The translations under genes and the position numbers were made by a program. The notes below the pieces were generated by a model that saw only the letters and a program-made list of their open reading frames with translations, made no database searches and was not told the DNA's origin. DNA of 64,000 bases from Sphingomonas radiodurans (lineage in GTDB: Bacteria > Pseudomonadota > Alphaproteobacteria > Sphingomonadales > Sphingomonadaceae), in the NCBI RefSeq assembly GCF_020866845.1, contig NZ_CP086594.1:2576501-2640500 (forward strand), in the 5' to 3' direction. Numbering within the stretch: the stretch's first letter is position 1; each line of letters starts with the position of its first letter. This document shows, one piece after another, positions 17,835-26,051 of this stretch.

Positions 17835-18560
17835 GTGCCTAGCCTTCACGCTCTCGCCAATCCGGCCCGATTTCTCAAGGTGACGCGTCCGTTGACCCCG
17901 CTGCTGTTCTGGGCGGGTGCGGTGCTGATCGCAATTGGGGTATGGGCCGGGCTGACGCAGACGCCGGCGGATTATCTGCAGGGCGAAAGCGTGCGGATCC
18001 TCTACATTCACGTGCCCACCGCCTGGCTCGGCACTGGTGGCTGGACCGGCATCGCGATCTCGAGCGTGATGTATCTCGTCTGGCGGCATCCGCTGTCGAA
18101 CATCGCCGCGCGCGCGATCGCCGCGCCGGGCGCATTGTTCGCCGGGCTGTGCCTTGCGACCGGCGCGATCTGGGGGCGGCCGACCTGGGGCACATGGTGG
18201 CAATGGGATGGCCGGCTCACCTCGATGCTGCTGCTGTTCTTCGTCTATCTCGGCTACATGGGCCTAGCCCGCGCCGATGCCGAGCGCGGTGGCGATGGCC
18301 GCATCCCGGCGCTGTTCGGCATCGCCGGAAGCGTGCTGCTGCCGGTGATCCGCTACTCGGTCGTCTGGTGGAACACGCTACACCAAGGGCCGAGCATCAC
18401 GCTGTCGGGATCGAGCATCGATGCCGCGCTGCTCTGGCCGCTGTGGTGGACGCTGGCCGGTTTCACCTTCTTCTTCGCGAGCATCGTCCTGATGCGGATG
18501 CGCGCCCTGCTTGCCGTCTCGCGCGTCGAGGCGCGGATGCGCCGGATGGCGGCGGTATGA
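17835..18560 (+). CDS. ccmC: Haem exporter/haem lyase subunit CcmC
   Basis: CcmC (about 241 residues from the GTG at 17835) is a six-TM membrane protein that presents haem to the periplasmic chaperone CcmE. The tryptophan-rich haem-handling loop WGRPTWGTWWQWDGRLTSML is intact, with conserved histidines in the periplasmic loops (YIHVPTAWL and NTLHQGPSI). The frame is open further upstream, but the extra part has no similarity and the GTG gives the usual length. It opens the ccm operon and overlaps ccmD by ATGA. The candidate PpsR site lies 56 bases upstream. Confidence 0.95.
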   Translation: MPSLHALANPARFLKVTRPLTPLLFWAGAVLIAIGVWAGLTQTPADYLQGESVRILYIHVPTAWLGTGGWTGIAISSVMYLVWRHPLSNIAARAIAAPGALFAGLCLATGAIWGRPTWGTWWQWDGRLTSMLLLFFVYLGYMGLARADAERGGDGRIPALFGIAGSVLLPVIRYSVVWWNTLHQGPSITLSGSSIDAALLWPLWWTLAGFTFFFASIVLMRMRALLAVSRVEARMRRMAAV

Positions 18561-18685
18561 ACGCCTGGCCCTTCATCACCGCGGCCTATGTGCTGACGCT
18601 GGGCGCGAGCGGCGCCGTCGCGCTGGCTGCCTTCCTCGCGATGCGCCGCGCCGAGGCCGCCGCTGACAAGGCCACACGCCGATGA
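18557..18685 (+). CDS. ccmD: Haem exporter protein CcmD
   Basis: A 42-residue single-span membrane protein (WPFITAAYVLTLGASGAVALAAFLAMRRAEA) in the right place between ccmC and ccmE. CcmD is needed to release holo-CcmE from CcmABC. The sequence is poorly conserved in the family, and identity rests on the aromatic-YV start, the one TM segment, the basic-acidic tail and the gene order. Both ends overlap its neighbours by four bases. Confidence 0.88.
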   Translation: MNAWPFITAAYVLTLGASGAVALAAFLAMRRAEAAADKATRR

Positions 18686-19116
18686 CCGCCAAGCACCAAC
18701 GCTTAACGCTCGTGCTGCTGGCGGTCGCCGCGGTCATCGGCGCCGCGCTACTCGCGATGTCCGCGATGAAGGATCAGGCGGCGTTCTTCTACGCGCCGAG
18801 CGATCTCGCCAAGGCCGATGTCGCGCCGGGCACCGCGATCCGGCTCGGCGGCATGGTGGCGATGGGGTCGGTCAAGAAGCTGCCCGACGGCGTCACCACC
18901 AGTTTCCTTGTTACCGACAATGTCGCGACCACCCCGGTCGCGTACCGCGGCATCCTGCCCGATCTGTTCCGCGAGGGCTCAGGGATGGTCGCCGAGGGCC
19001 GCGTCGTCGCGGGTGGCGCGTTCGTCGCCGATACGATCCTCGCCAAGCACGACGAGCGCTACATGCCGCCGCAAGTCGCCGGCAAGATGCAGAAGGTCGC
19101 CACGGTCAACCAATGA
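18682..19116 (+). CDS. ccmE: Cytochrome c maturation haem chaperone CcmE
   Basis: CcmE (144 residues) is an inner-membrane protein with an N-terminal anchor (LTLVLLAVAAVIGAALLAMSAM) and a periplasmic OB-fold that binds haem covalently. The haem-binding histidine is H123 in ILAKHDERYMPPQ. RLGGMVAMGSVKKLPDG and the Y-G-ILPDLFREG-GMVAEG block are typical. It passes haem to CcmF/CcmH for attachment to apocytochromes such as PufC. It overlaps ccmD by ATGA; downstream a 21-codon frame precedes ccmF. Confidence 0.96.
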   Translation: MTAKHQRLTLVLLAVAAVIGAALLAMSAMKDQAAFFYAPSDLAKADVAPGTAIRLGGMVAMGSVKKLPDGVTTSFLVTDNVATTPVAYRGILPDLFREGSGMVAEGRVVAGGAFVADTILAKHDERYMPPQVAGKMQKVATVNQ

Positions 19117-19171
19117 GCGATCTGGTCACGGTCACAACGCCGGCGCGCGCCCGGCGAGCGAGGGTGCTCGA

Positions 19172-21097
19172 TTGCTAGCTGAAGCCGGGCTTGCCGCCAT
19201 CTGGTTCGCGGGCGTGCTCGCGCTGCTGCAAGCGGTGCTGGCGGCGCTCGGCATCGCGCGCGACGAACCTGAAATCCTCGAGGCGGTGCGCAAGGTCGCC
19301 ATCGTCCAGGGGCTGCTCGCCGGGCTGGCGATGGCGCTTCTGATCGTGCTGTTCCTGCAGTCCGACATGAGCGTGCGGCTGGTCGCGGAAAACAGCCATT
19401 CGGCCAAGCCTTGGCTATACAAATTCGCCGGCTCCTGGGGCAATCACGAAGGCTCGATGCTGCTGTGGGTCACCGTGCTTGGCCTGTCGGGCGGCGCGGT
19501 CGCGCTGTTCGAGAAGCGCCTGATCAAGCAGACGCTGATGGCGACGCTCGGCGCGCAGGCGGCGATCGCCTTGGGCTTCTACGCCTTCCTGCTGTTCGCC
19601 TCGAACCCGTTCGCGCGGGTCGATCCGGCGCCCGCCGACGGCAACGGCTTGAACCCGCTGCTGCAGGATCCCGGCCTCGCGTTTCATCCGCCGACCTTGT
19701 ATTTCGGCTATGTCGGCATCTCGATCGCGTTCAGCTTCGCGGTCGGCGCGATGATCACGCGCGATGTCGGCCCGGCCTTCGCGCGCGCGATGCGGCCCTG
19801 GGTGCTGGCGGCATGGATATTCCTGACGCTCGGCATCACCGCCGGCAGCTATTGGGCCTATTACGAGCTCGGCTGGGGCGGCTGGTGGTTCTGGGATCCA
19901 GTCGAGAACGCCTCGCTGATGCCGTGGCTCGCCGCGACCGCCTTGCTCCATTCGGTAACGGTGCTGGCGACACGTGACGGTCTGCGCGCCTGGACGGTGA
20001 TGCTGGCGGTCGTCGCATTCAGCATGTCGATGCTTGGCACCTTCCTCGTGCGCTCGGGCATCCTGACCAGCGTCCACGCCTTCGCAGTCGATCCCGAGCG
20101 CGGCGCCTTCATTCTGGCATTGCTGGTGATCTACATCGGCGGCGCACTGGCGCTGTTCGGCTTGCGCATCGGCACGGTGCGCGCCGGCACGGCGTTCGAA
20201 GCGGTCAGCCGCGAAGGCGCGCTGGTGCTCAACAATCTGTTGCTCACCGTCATCCTCGGCGTGGTGCTGATCGGCACGCTCTATCCGATCGTCGCGGCAT
20301 CGTTCGGGGTGCAGCTGTCGGTCGGCCCGCCGTTCTTCAACAAGGCCGCAGGCCCGATCGCTTTGGTGCTCGTCGCCGCCATGGCGATCGGTCCCGTGCT
20401 GCGCTGGCGCCGCGATACCTTGCCGGATGCGTTGCGCCGCGTGGCCATTCCAACCGCCGTGGTCGGTCTCGCGCTGGTCGCGATGCTGCTGCTGGCGCCC
20501 GGCATCGGCGTGCTCCCGCTGCTCGGGCTGATCCTCGCCGCCGGTGTCGCAGTGGCAAGCGCCGCACCGCTGTGGGGGCGTAATCTCGCGCGCACGCCAT
20601 TGACGATCTGGGGTATGGTGATCGCGCATCTCGGCATTGCGGTCAGCCTCGCCGGCATGGCCTCCGACAGCGCTTTCACCCGCGAAACGCTCGTTGCGGC
20701 ACGGATCGGCGAGCCGCAGTCGGTTGGCCCGTTCAGCGTCACGCTCGATCGCGTCATGCCCGCCGCCGGCGCGAACTGGTCGGCGCTCGAAGCGCAGTTG
20801 AGCGTCCGGCGTGGTGATCGCTTGGTGACTCAGCTGCGCCCGCAATCGCGCTTCTTCGCCAATCCGACGATGGTGACCAGCGAATCGGCGATCTCCACCC
20901 GGCTCGATGGCCAGCTTTACACCGTGCTCGGCCAGCAGGATTCCGCCGGGCGGTGGCAGATCCGCTTGTGGTGGAAGCCCTTCGTGACGCTGATCTGGTT
21001 CGGCGGCGTGCTGATCGCACTTGGCGGCATGGTGTCGCTGATCGGCCGGATGCAGCGCGAGCGGCGCCGTGCGCCACAAGTCGCGCTGGCGATATGA
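19172..21097 (+). CDS. ccmF: Cytochrome c haem lyase subunit CcmF
   Basis: The large (about 641-residue) polytopic protein carries the CcmF tryptophan-rich haem loop GWGGWWFWDPVENASLMPWL, an early GSWGNHEGSMLLWV segment and a long C-terminal periplasmic domain. With CcmH it ligates haem to CXXCH motifs of apocytochromes. No ATG is available at the family start. The TTG at 19172, preceded by AGGG, gives LLAEAGLAAIWFAG, which aligns with the usual CcmF beginning. An ATG at 19113 in another frame runs only 21 codons and stops just after this TTG. The downstream gene overlaps by ATGA. Confidence 0.94.
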   Translation: MLAEAGLAAIWFAGVLALLQAVLAALGIARDEPEILEAVRKVAIVQGLLAGLAMALLIVLFLQSDMSVRLVAENSHSAKPWLYKFAGSWGNHEGSMLLWVTVLGLSGGAVALFEKRLIKQTLMATLGAQAAIALGFYAFLLFASNPFARVDPAPADGNGLNPLLQDPGLAFHPPTLYFGYVGISIAFSFAVGAMITRDVGPAFARAMRPWVLAAWIFLTLGITAGSYWAYYELGWGGWWFWDPVENASLMPWLAATALLHSVTVLATRDGLRAWTVMLAVVAFSMSMLGTFLVRSGILTSVHAFAVDPERGAFILALLVIYIGGALALFGLRIGTVRAGTAFEAVSREGALVLNNLLLTVILGVVLIGTLYPIVAASFGVQLSVGPPFFNKAAGPIALVLVAAMAIGPVLRWRRDTLPDALRRVAIPTAVVGLALVAMLLLAPGIGVLPLLGLILAAGVAVASAAPLWGRNLARTPLTIWGMVIAHLGIAVSLAGMASDSAFTRETLVAARIGEPQSVGPFSVTLDRVMPAAGANWSALEAQLSVRRGDRLVTQLRPQSRFFANPTMVTSESAISTRLDGQLYTVLGQQDSAGRWQIRLWWKPFVTLIWFGGVLIALGGMVSLIGRMQRERRRAPQVALAI

Positions 21098-21621
21098 AGC
21101 GGCCGTTGCTCTGGCTGCCGCTGCTGGCCTTCGTCGCCTTGCTCGGCGTCGTCGCGAATGGCCTGTTCCGCCCCGCCGACCGCGTCGTGCGCTCCGCGCT
21201 GATCGGCCAGCCACTGCCCAGTTTCGCGCTGCCGCCGATGGTGCCGGGCAAACCCGGGCTGACGACGCAGGATTTCAATCGCGGTGAGCCGCGCCTGCTC
21301 AACGTATTCGCCAGCTGGTGCGTGCCCTGCATCGCAGAGGCGCCGCAGCTGATGGCGCTGAAGCAGGCCGGCGTCCCGATCGACGCGATCGCGATCCGCG
21401 ATACCGATCTAGCGATCCGCGCCTTTCTCCAACGTAACGGCGATCCCTTCGCCCGCGTCGGTGGGGATCCCAATTCGCAGGTCCAGCTCGCGCTCGGATC
21501 GTCCGGCGTGCCCGAAAGCTTCGTGATCGACGGCAAAGGTCGCATCGTCCTGCAGCATGTCGGCGCGATCGAGAATGCCGACGTGCCGCGAATCATCGCC
21601 GCGGTCAGGAACGCGCGATGA
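21094..21621 (+). CDS. ccmG: Thiol:disulfide interchange protein CcmG/DsbE
   Basis: The 175-residue membrane-anchored thioredoxin-like protein has an N-terminal anchor (WLPLLAFVALLGVVANGLF) and the active-site motif WCVPC in NVFASWCVPCIAEAP. The GVPESFVIDGKG cis-proline region also matches the CcmG group. It reduces the haem-attachment cysteines of apocytochromes c in the periplasm. It is embedded in the ccm operon with ATGA junctions on both sides. Confidence 0.95.
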   Translation: MKRPLLWLPLLAFVALLGVVANGLFRPADRVVRSALIGQPLPSFALPPMVPGKPGLTTQDFNRGEPRLLNVFASWCVPCIAEAPQLMALKQAGVPIDAIAIRDTDLAIRAFLQRNGDPFARVGGDPNSQVQLALGSSGVPESFVIDGKGRIVLQHVGAIENADVPRIIAAVRNAR

Positions 21622-22025
21622 AGCTGCTCGCGAGCCTTCTCATGCTGCTGCTGGCCGGGCCTGCACTTGCCCAGTCGAACCTGCCGCCGGCGCGCTACGC
21701 CAACACCCAGATCGCCGATCCCGCCAAGGAGGCCGAGGCGCGCGCGCTGATGGAAACGCTGCGCTGCCTCGTCTGCCAGGGCCAGTCGATCGCCGACAGC
21801 GATGCCGAAATGGCCGCCGACATGCGCGCCTTGGTGCGCAGCCGCATCGCCACTGGCGAAAGCTCGGCGAGCGTGCGGCAGGGGCTGATCCGCAGCTATG
21901 GCGATTACGTCACTTACGATCCGCCGCTCAGCCCCGTCACCGCCCCGCTGTGGATCGCCCCGCTGCTCCTGCTGGCGATCGGGGGGCTCATCGCCGCGCG
22001 CAGCTTCAAGCGGAAGCGTCGCTGA
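21618..22025 (+). CDS. ccmH: Cytochrome c maturation protein CcmH (CycL)
   Basis: The 135-residue protein has a signal peptide (LLASLLMLLLAGPALAQ), the redox motif LRCLVCQGQSIADS and a C-terminal TM segment (APLWIAPLLLLAIGGLIAA). CcmH works with CcmG to keep apocytochrome cysteines reduced and docks with CcmF. The length corresponds to the short CcmH form, with the TPR part encoded separately by the next gene. The TGA overlaps the next ATG by one base. Confidence 0.95.
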   Translation: MKLLASLLMLLLAGPALAQSNLPPARYANTQIADPAKEAEARALMETLRCLVCQGQSIADSDAEMAADMRALVRSRIATGESSASVRQGLIRSYGDYVTYDPPLSPVTAPLWIAPLLLLAIGGLIAARSFKRKRR

Positions 22026-22666
22026 TGGGGTGGATTACTGCTGCGATCATCGGATTGGTCGCCTTTGCCGTCCTCCGCCTGATCGGGCTGCCGCGCGGCT
22101 ATGGCCGGTTCGTCGTCATCGCGCTGGCGATCGGCGCGGCCGGCTATGCGGTGCAGCAACGCGCGGCGCTGCCAGGCCATCCGGTCACGGCCAAGACGCG
22201 CGCGATCGAGGTCGATCCCGGCATGGTCGCCTTCCGCTCGATGATTCTGCCCGGAACAGCCCAAAGCCGGGCGACGCTGGCGCAGGCCGATGCCGATCTG
22301 CGACAGGGCAATTCGGCGTCCGCGGTGGCAAGGCTGCTCGAGGCGACCCGGCGCAACCCGCGCGATGTCGCGCTGTGGACGGGACTCGGCAGCGCATTGA
22401 CCGCACACGACGCCGGGCAAATGTCGCCGGCGGCGCGCTTCGCCTTCCAGCGCGCGTGGCAGATCGCGCCGCGCGATCCGGGGCCGCCGTTCTTCCTTGG
22501 CCTCGCTTTGGTCCAGTCGGGCGATCTCCCCGCGGCAAAGGTCGCCTGGCTGCGCGCGCTGGCGCTCGCCCCCCGCGACGCGGCCTACCGCGTCGACATC
22601 GCCGAGCGGCTGGTCGTGATCGACGATTTCCAGGCGATGATCGCCGGCGAAGGCCGCAAGCCGTAG
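22025..22666 (+). CDS. TPR-containing cytochrome c biogenesis protein (CcmI/CycH-like)
   Basis: The 213-residue protein has two N-terminal membrane segments (GWITAAIIGLVAFAVLRLIGL and FVVIALAIGAAGYAV) and a periplasmic part with TPR-like helices (AQADADLRQGNSASAVARLLEATRRNP, and AWQIAPRDPGPPFFLGLALVQSGD). In ccm operons this position is occupied by CcmI/CycH, which chaperones apocytochrome c to the ligase. It is shorter than classic CcmI, so only the architecture and position support the call. Confidence 0.78.
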   Translation: MGWITAAIIGLVAFAVLRLIGLPRGYGRFVVIALAIGAAGYAVQQRAALPGHPVTAKTRAIEVDPGMVAFRSMILPGTAQSRATLAQADADLRQGNSASAVARLLEATRRNPRDVALWTGLGSALTAHDAGQMSPAARFAFQRAWQIAPRDPGPPFFLGLALVQSGDLPAAKVAWLRALALAPRDAAYRVDIAERLVVIDDFQAMIAGEGRKP

Positions 22667-22683
22667 AAGGCGACGGTGGTGTC

Positions 22684-22756
22684 CGTCATTCCCGCGCAGG
22701 CGGGAATCCATATTCCAGTTCAGTGATTATAGATTCCCGCCTTCGCGGGAATGACG
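22684..22756. repeat. REP-like inverted pair (REPIN) between ccmI-like and tspO
   Basis: Two imperfect palindromes face each other: CGTCATTCCCGCGCAGGCGG at 22684 onward, and CCCGCCTTCGCGGGAATGACG ending at 22756, separated by about 20 AT-richer bases. The ATTCCCGC...GCGGGAAT core is a common intergenic repeat in alphaproteobacteria. It lies between two converging genes, so it may also end transcription. Only one copy is seen in the window. Confidence 0.75.
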
Positions 22757-22846
22757 AAGAACTTCACCCGTTCGTGCTGAGGAGGCATTGAGCTTGGCGA
22801 AATGCCGTCTCGAAGCACACGCCCTGAACGATGCGGCCAAACCCCC

Positions 22847-23353
22847 TTAAGCAAACGGCCGATTAAGCCGAACGATCGCCCAGTTTAGCCACGCCGCAAA
22901 ACTCACCCACAGCAGATACGGCACGATCAACAGGCTCGCCTTCTGCGAGATCGGCCACAACCCGATAACCAGCGCGACCAGCGAGCCCCACAGGAAGACG
23001 ACCTCGATCAGCGCCCAGTCGGGCCTGCGAAGGCGGAAGAACAACGGGCTCCACAGCGCGTGGGCAACGGCATTGGTCCCGAACAGGATCACCACGCTCG
23101 TCCGCGCCGCCGCATCGGGCGCGGCATTCCACGCGATGATTGCCGACCACGCCGCCAGCCCGAGGATGATCGTCCAAGCCGGGCCGAACAGCCAGTTCGG
23201 CGGTTGCAGCGATGGCTTGCGCAACTCGGCATACCACGATCCGATCGGCGTCATCAGCCCGCCAAAGGCGCCAAGGAAGATGGCGACCGCTACCGCAATG
23301 ATCGTCGGTGTGGAGGGCAAGGCGTCGTCCGGCTTGTGGAGTGTCCAACGCAT
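22847..23353 (-). CDS. tspO: TspO/MBR (CrtK) tryptophan-rich sensory protein, first copy
   Basis: A 168-residue, five-TM protein of the TspO/peripheral benzodiazepine receptor family. Marks include FGGLMTPIGSWYAELRKPSLQPPNWLFGPAWT and the end PYLLWVSFAAWLNWAIVRLN. In Rhodobacter, TspO (CrtK) is an outer-membrane protein that tunes photosynthesis gene expression through tetrapyrrole levels. The ATG at 23353 is used. However, a candidate PpsR operator covers it, so a start at TTG 23320 just before TM1 is also possible. It is divergent from bchI with 14 bases between starts. A diverged second copy lies at 62586. Confidence 0.92.
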   Translation of the reverse strand: MRWTLHKPDDALPSTPTIIAVAVAIFLGAFGGLMTPIGSWYAELRKPSLQPPNWLFGPAWTIILGLAAWSAIIAWNAAPDAAARTSVVILFGTNAVAHALWSPLFFRLRRPDWALIEVVFLWGSLVALVIGLWPISQKASLLIVPYLLWVSFAAWLNWAIVRLNRPFA

Positions 23354-23359
23354 GGTACA
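23342..23359. promoter_or_regulatory. PpsR-type operator at the tspO/bchI divergence
   Basis: TGTCCAACGCATGGTACA matches TGT-N12-ACA exactly. It lies nine bases before the bchI GTG and overlaps the assigned tspO start codon. A promoter for either gene must lie close by or inside the other gene. Confidence 0.6.
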
Positions 23360-23367
23360 CGGATCGC

Positions 23368-24333
23368 GTGAAACTGTCCTTTCCCTTTTCCGCAATCGTC
23401 GGCCAAGACGAGATGAAGCAAGCCTTGTTGATGGCGGCGGTCGACGCCCGGATCGGCGGCGTCATGGTGTTCGGCGATCGCGGCACTGGCAAATCCACTG
23501 CCGTCCGCGCGCTTGCGGCGCTGCTGCCGCCGATTCCGGCGAGCACTGCTGGCTATCAGGATGGTACTCCCTGCAAGGGCAACGTGCCCGTGCCGTTCGT
23601 CGATCTGCCGCTTGGCGCGACGGAAGACCGCGTCGTCGGCGCGCTCGATCTTGAACGCGCGCTCGGCGCTGGCATCAAGGCGTTCGAGCCGGGGCTGCTT
23701 GCGCGCGCGAACGGCGGGTTCCTGTACATCGACGAAGTGAATTTGCTCGAGGATCATATCGTCGATCTGCTGCTCGACGTCGCCGCCTCGGGCGAGAATG
23801 TCGTCGAGCGCGAGGGGCTGAGCGTACGGCACGCGGCGCGCTTCGTCCTGATCGGCAGCGGCAACCCGGAGGAAGGCGAATTGCGGCCGCAGTTGCTCGA
23901 CCGCTTCGGGCTGTCGGTCGAGGTCCGCACGCCGCAGGATATCAAGCAGCGCGTCGAGATCCTCAAGCGCTGCGACGCCTTCGAGCGTGAGCCGGGCGCG
24001 TTCGTCGAATCCTGGGCGAAGGCCGAACGCAAGACGCTCAAGCTGATCGCGCGCGGGCGCGCGGCGCTTGCGGGTGTCGTCGTGCCCGATCCGGTGCTGA
24101 ACTTCGCCTCGCGACTGTGCATGGCGGTCGGCGCCGACGGGCTGCGGGGCGAACTGACGCTGATGCGTGCGGCGCGGGCGCTGGCGGCGCTCGAAGGCAC
24201 GACGGCCGCGACGACCGATCACGTCGCCGCCGTGGCGCCGATGGCGCTGCGCCACCGCCTGCGCCGCAACGTGCTCGACGAAACCGGCTCGTCGGCACGG
24301 ATCGAGCGCGCGCTGGAGGATATGGCGGCGTGA
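23368..24333 (+). CDS. bchI: Magnesium chelatase subunit I
   Basis: BchI (about 321 residues from GTG 23368) is the AAA+ ATPase ring of the Mg-chelatase that inserts Mg2+ into protoporphyrin IX with BchD and BchH. Walker A is GDRGTGKST near residue 30, and Walker B lies in GGFLYIDEVNLLEDH. The sensor region IGSGNPEEGELRPQLLDRFGLSVEV is conserved. Similarity begins at LSFPFSAIVGQDEMK, so the GTG is right and upstream codons are not used. It is followed by bchD with a GTGA overlap. Confidence 0.96.
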   Translation: MKLSFPFSAIVGQDEMKQALLMAAVDARIGGVMVFGDRGTGKSTAVRALAALLPPIPASTAGYQDGTPCKGNVPVPFVDLPLGATEDRVVGALDLERALGAGIKAFEPGLLARANGGFLYIDEVNLLEDHIVDLLLDVAASGENVVEREGLSVRHAARFVLIGSGNPEEGELRPQLLDRFGLSVEVRTPQDIKQRVEILKRCDAFEREPGAFVESWAKAERKTLKLIARGRAALAGVVVPDPVLNFASRLCMAVGADGLRGELTLMRAARALAALEGTTAATTDHVAAVAPMALRHRLRRNVLDETGSSARIERALEDMAA

Positions 24334-26051
24334 GCGGATCGGGCGATTCGCCGCCCGAAGTCCCGAACGATCCCCTGCACGATGCGCTGATCGCGGCGCG
24401 CTTGTGTGCGATCGATCCCGGCCTCGGCGGCCTGATCCTGCGGGGCGGCGACAGCTTGCGTGACCTCGTGGTCGATGCCTTGCGGGCGGCGCTCCCCGCC
24501 GGCGCCCCGGTGCGGCGAATCCCCGCGCATATCGACGATGATCGACTGCTCGGCGGGATCGATCTCACATCGACGCTGGCGCTCGGCCGGTCGGTGACGC
24601 GGACCGGGCTGCTCGTCGAAGCCGATGGCGGTGCGGTGGTGGTCCCGATGGCCGAGCGGATGAGCGATGCGCTCGCCGGGCGCCTCGCCGCAGTGCTCGA
24701 CACCGGAGAGGTGGTGGTGGAGCGCGACGGCGCGGCGCTGCGCGGCGCCGCCCGCTTCGTCACCGTCGCGCTCGACGATGGCGAAGAGCCCGACGAGCGC
24801 CCTCCGGCCGCGCTGGCCGAACGGCTGGCGTTCTGGATCGACCTGTCCGGCGCCCGCGCGCCGTCAGCCGCCGACATCGCAGCTCCGGCCGTCGACCGTC
24901 ACGCTCGCGGCGCAATCCCGACTCCGGAAATCCTCGAAGCGCTCACCGCCACCGCCGCTGTGCTCGGCATCGATTCGATCCGCGCGCCGATGTTCGCTTT
25001 GCGCGCCGCACGCGCCTCCGCGAACCTCAACGGCCGGGAATCGATCGCAAACGAAGATCTGGTTTTTGCCGCGCGCGTCGTCCTGGCCCCGCGCGCGACG
25101 CAATTGCCCCCGCCAGAGGCGGAATCCGAGAGTCGGAATGACTCGCCACCCCCCGAAAATACCCCGGGAGATGACGAAACTGTCGACACCGGCCAGCTCG
25201 ACGATGTCGTGCTCGAAGCGGTACTTGCGGCGCTGCCCAAGGACATGCTCGCCCGCCTGGCCGCTGGCCGCGGCCGCAAGGCCAGCGGCGCCAGCGGCGC
25301 CGGCGAGCGCCGCAAGTCCAGCGCCCGCGGCCGTCCGATGGGTGCCCGCGCCGGCGTCCCCGGCGGCGGCCTGCGACTAAGCCTGATCGACACGCTGCGC
25401 GCCGCCGCCCCGTGGCAGAAGCTGCGCGGCGGAGACGGCCGGATCCAGGTCCGCCGCGACGACCTGCGCATCCGCCGCTTCGAGACTCGCGCGGAAGCCG
25501 TTACAATCTTTGCCGTCGACGCCTCGGGATCGTCCGCGCTCGCGCGACTCGCCGAGGCGAAGGGCGCAGTCGAGTTGCTGCTCGCCGAGGCCTATGTGAA
25601 GCGCGCGCAGGTGGCGCTCGTGGCGTTCCGCGGCCGAACTGCCGAACTCCTGCTGCCGCCGACCCGGTCTTTGGCGCGCGCGCGGCGGTCGCTTGCCGAG
25701 CTCCCAGGCGGCGGCGGCACACCGCTCGCGGCGGGGCTGAATGCGGCGCGCGAGCTGGCGGAGGCATCGCGCGCACGCGGGCGCACGCCGTTCGTCGTCG
25801 TGCTCACCGACGGCCGCGCCAATATCGCCGCCGACGGCAGCACGGTACGCAGCGTGGCCGAGGCCGATGCGACCGCTGCAGCCAAGGCGATCGGCGCAGC
25901 GGGCATCGCCGCCGCCTTCGTCGATATTTCAGCACGTCCTCGCCCTGAAGGCGCAGCGCTAGCGGCTGCAATGCGCGCCCGATACTTGCCACTGCCACGC
26001 GCCGATGCAGCGGCGATGCACGCTGCCGTCAGCGCGGCGCAGCGACAGTGA
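24330..26051 (+). CDS. bchD: Magnesium chelatase subunit D
   Basis: BchD (573 residues from GTG 24330, in a GTGA overlap with bchI) has a degenerate AAA+ N-terminal half, an acidic/proline-rich linker (around PPPENTPGDDETVDTG) and a C-terminal von Willebrand A domain. The MIDAS motif is in FAVDASGSSALARL, and LTDGRANIA lies further on. It forms the two-ring complex with BchI that drives Mg insertion by BchH. Length and order are normal. Confidence 0.95.
   Translation: MSGSGDSPPEVPNDPLHDALIAARLCAIDPGLGGLILRGGDSLRDLVVDALRAALPAGAPVRRIPAHIDDDRLLGGIDLTSTLALGRSVTRTGLLVEADGGAVVVPMAERMSDALAGRLAAVLDTGEVVVERDGAALRGAARFVTVALDDGEEPDERPPAALAERLAFWIDLSGARAPSAADIAAPAVDRHARGAIPTPEILEALTATAAVLGIDSIRAPMFALRAARASANLNGRESIANEDLVFAARVVLAPRATQLPPPEAESESRNDSPPPENTPGDDETVDTGQLDDVVLEAVLAALPKDMLARLAAGRGRKASGASGAGERRKSSARGRPMGARAGVPGGGLRLSLIDTLRAAAPWQKLRGGDGRIQVRRDDLRIRRFETRAEAVTIFAVDASGSSALARLAEAKGAVELLLAEAYVKRAQVALVAFRGRTAELLLPPTRSLARARRSLAELPGGGGTPLAAGLNAARELAEASRARGRTPFVVVLTDGRANIAADGSTVRSVAEADATAAAKAIGAAGIAAAFVDISARPRPEGAALAAAMRARYLPLPRADAAAMHAAVSAAQRQ

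Noticed and set aside
19113..19180. Frameshift in ccmF
   Set aside because: The 21 residues from the ATGA do not look like the CcmF N-terminus, while the TTG start gives a normal-length protein; kept only as an alternative in the finding.
19415..21214. A 599-codon minus-strand frame opposite ccmF and ccmG
   Set aside because: Composition is that of a shadow frame and it lies wholly over conserved ccm genes.
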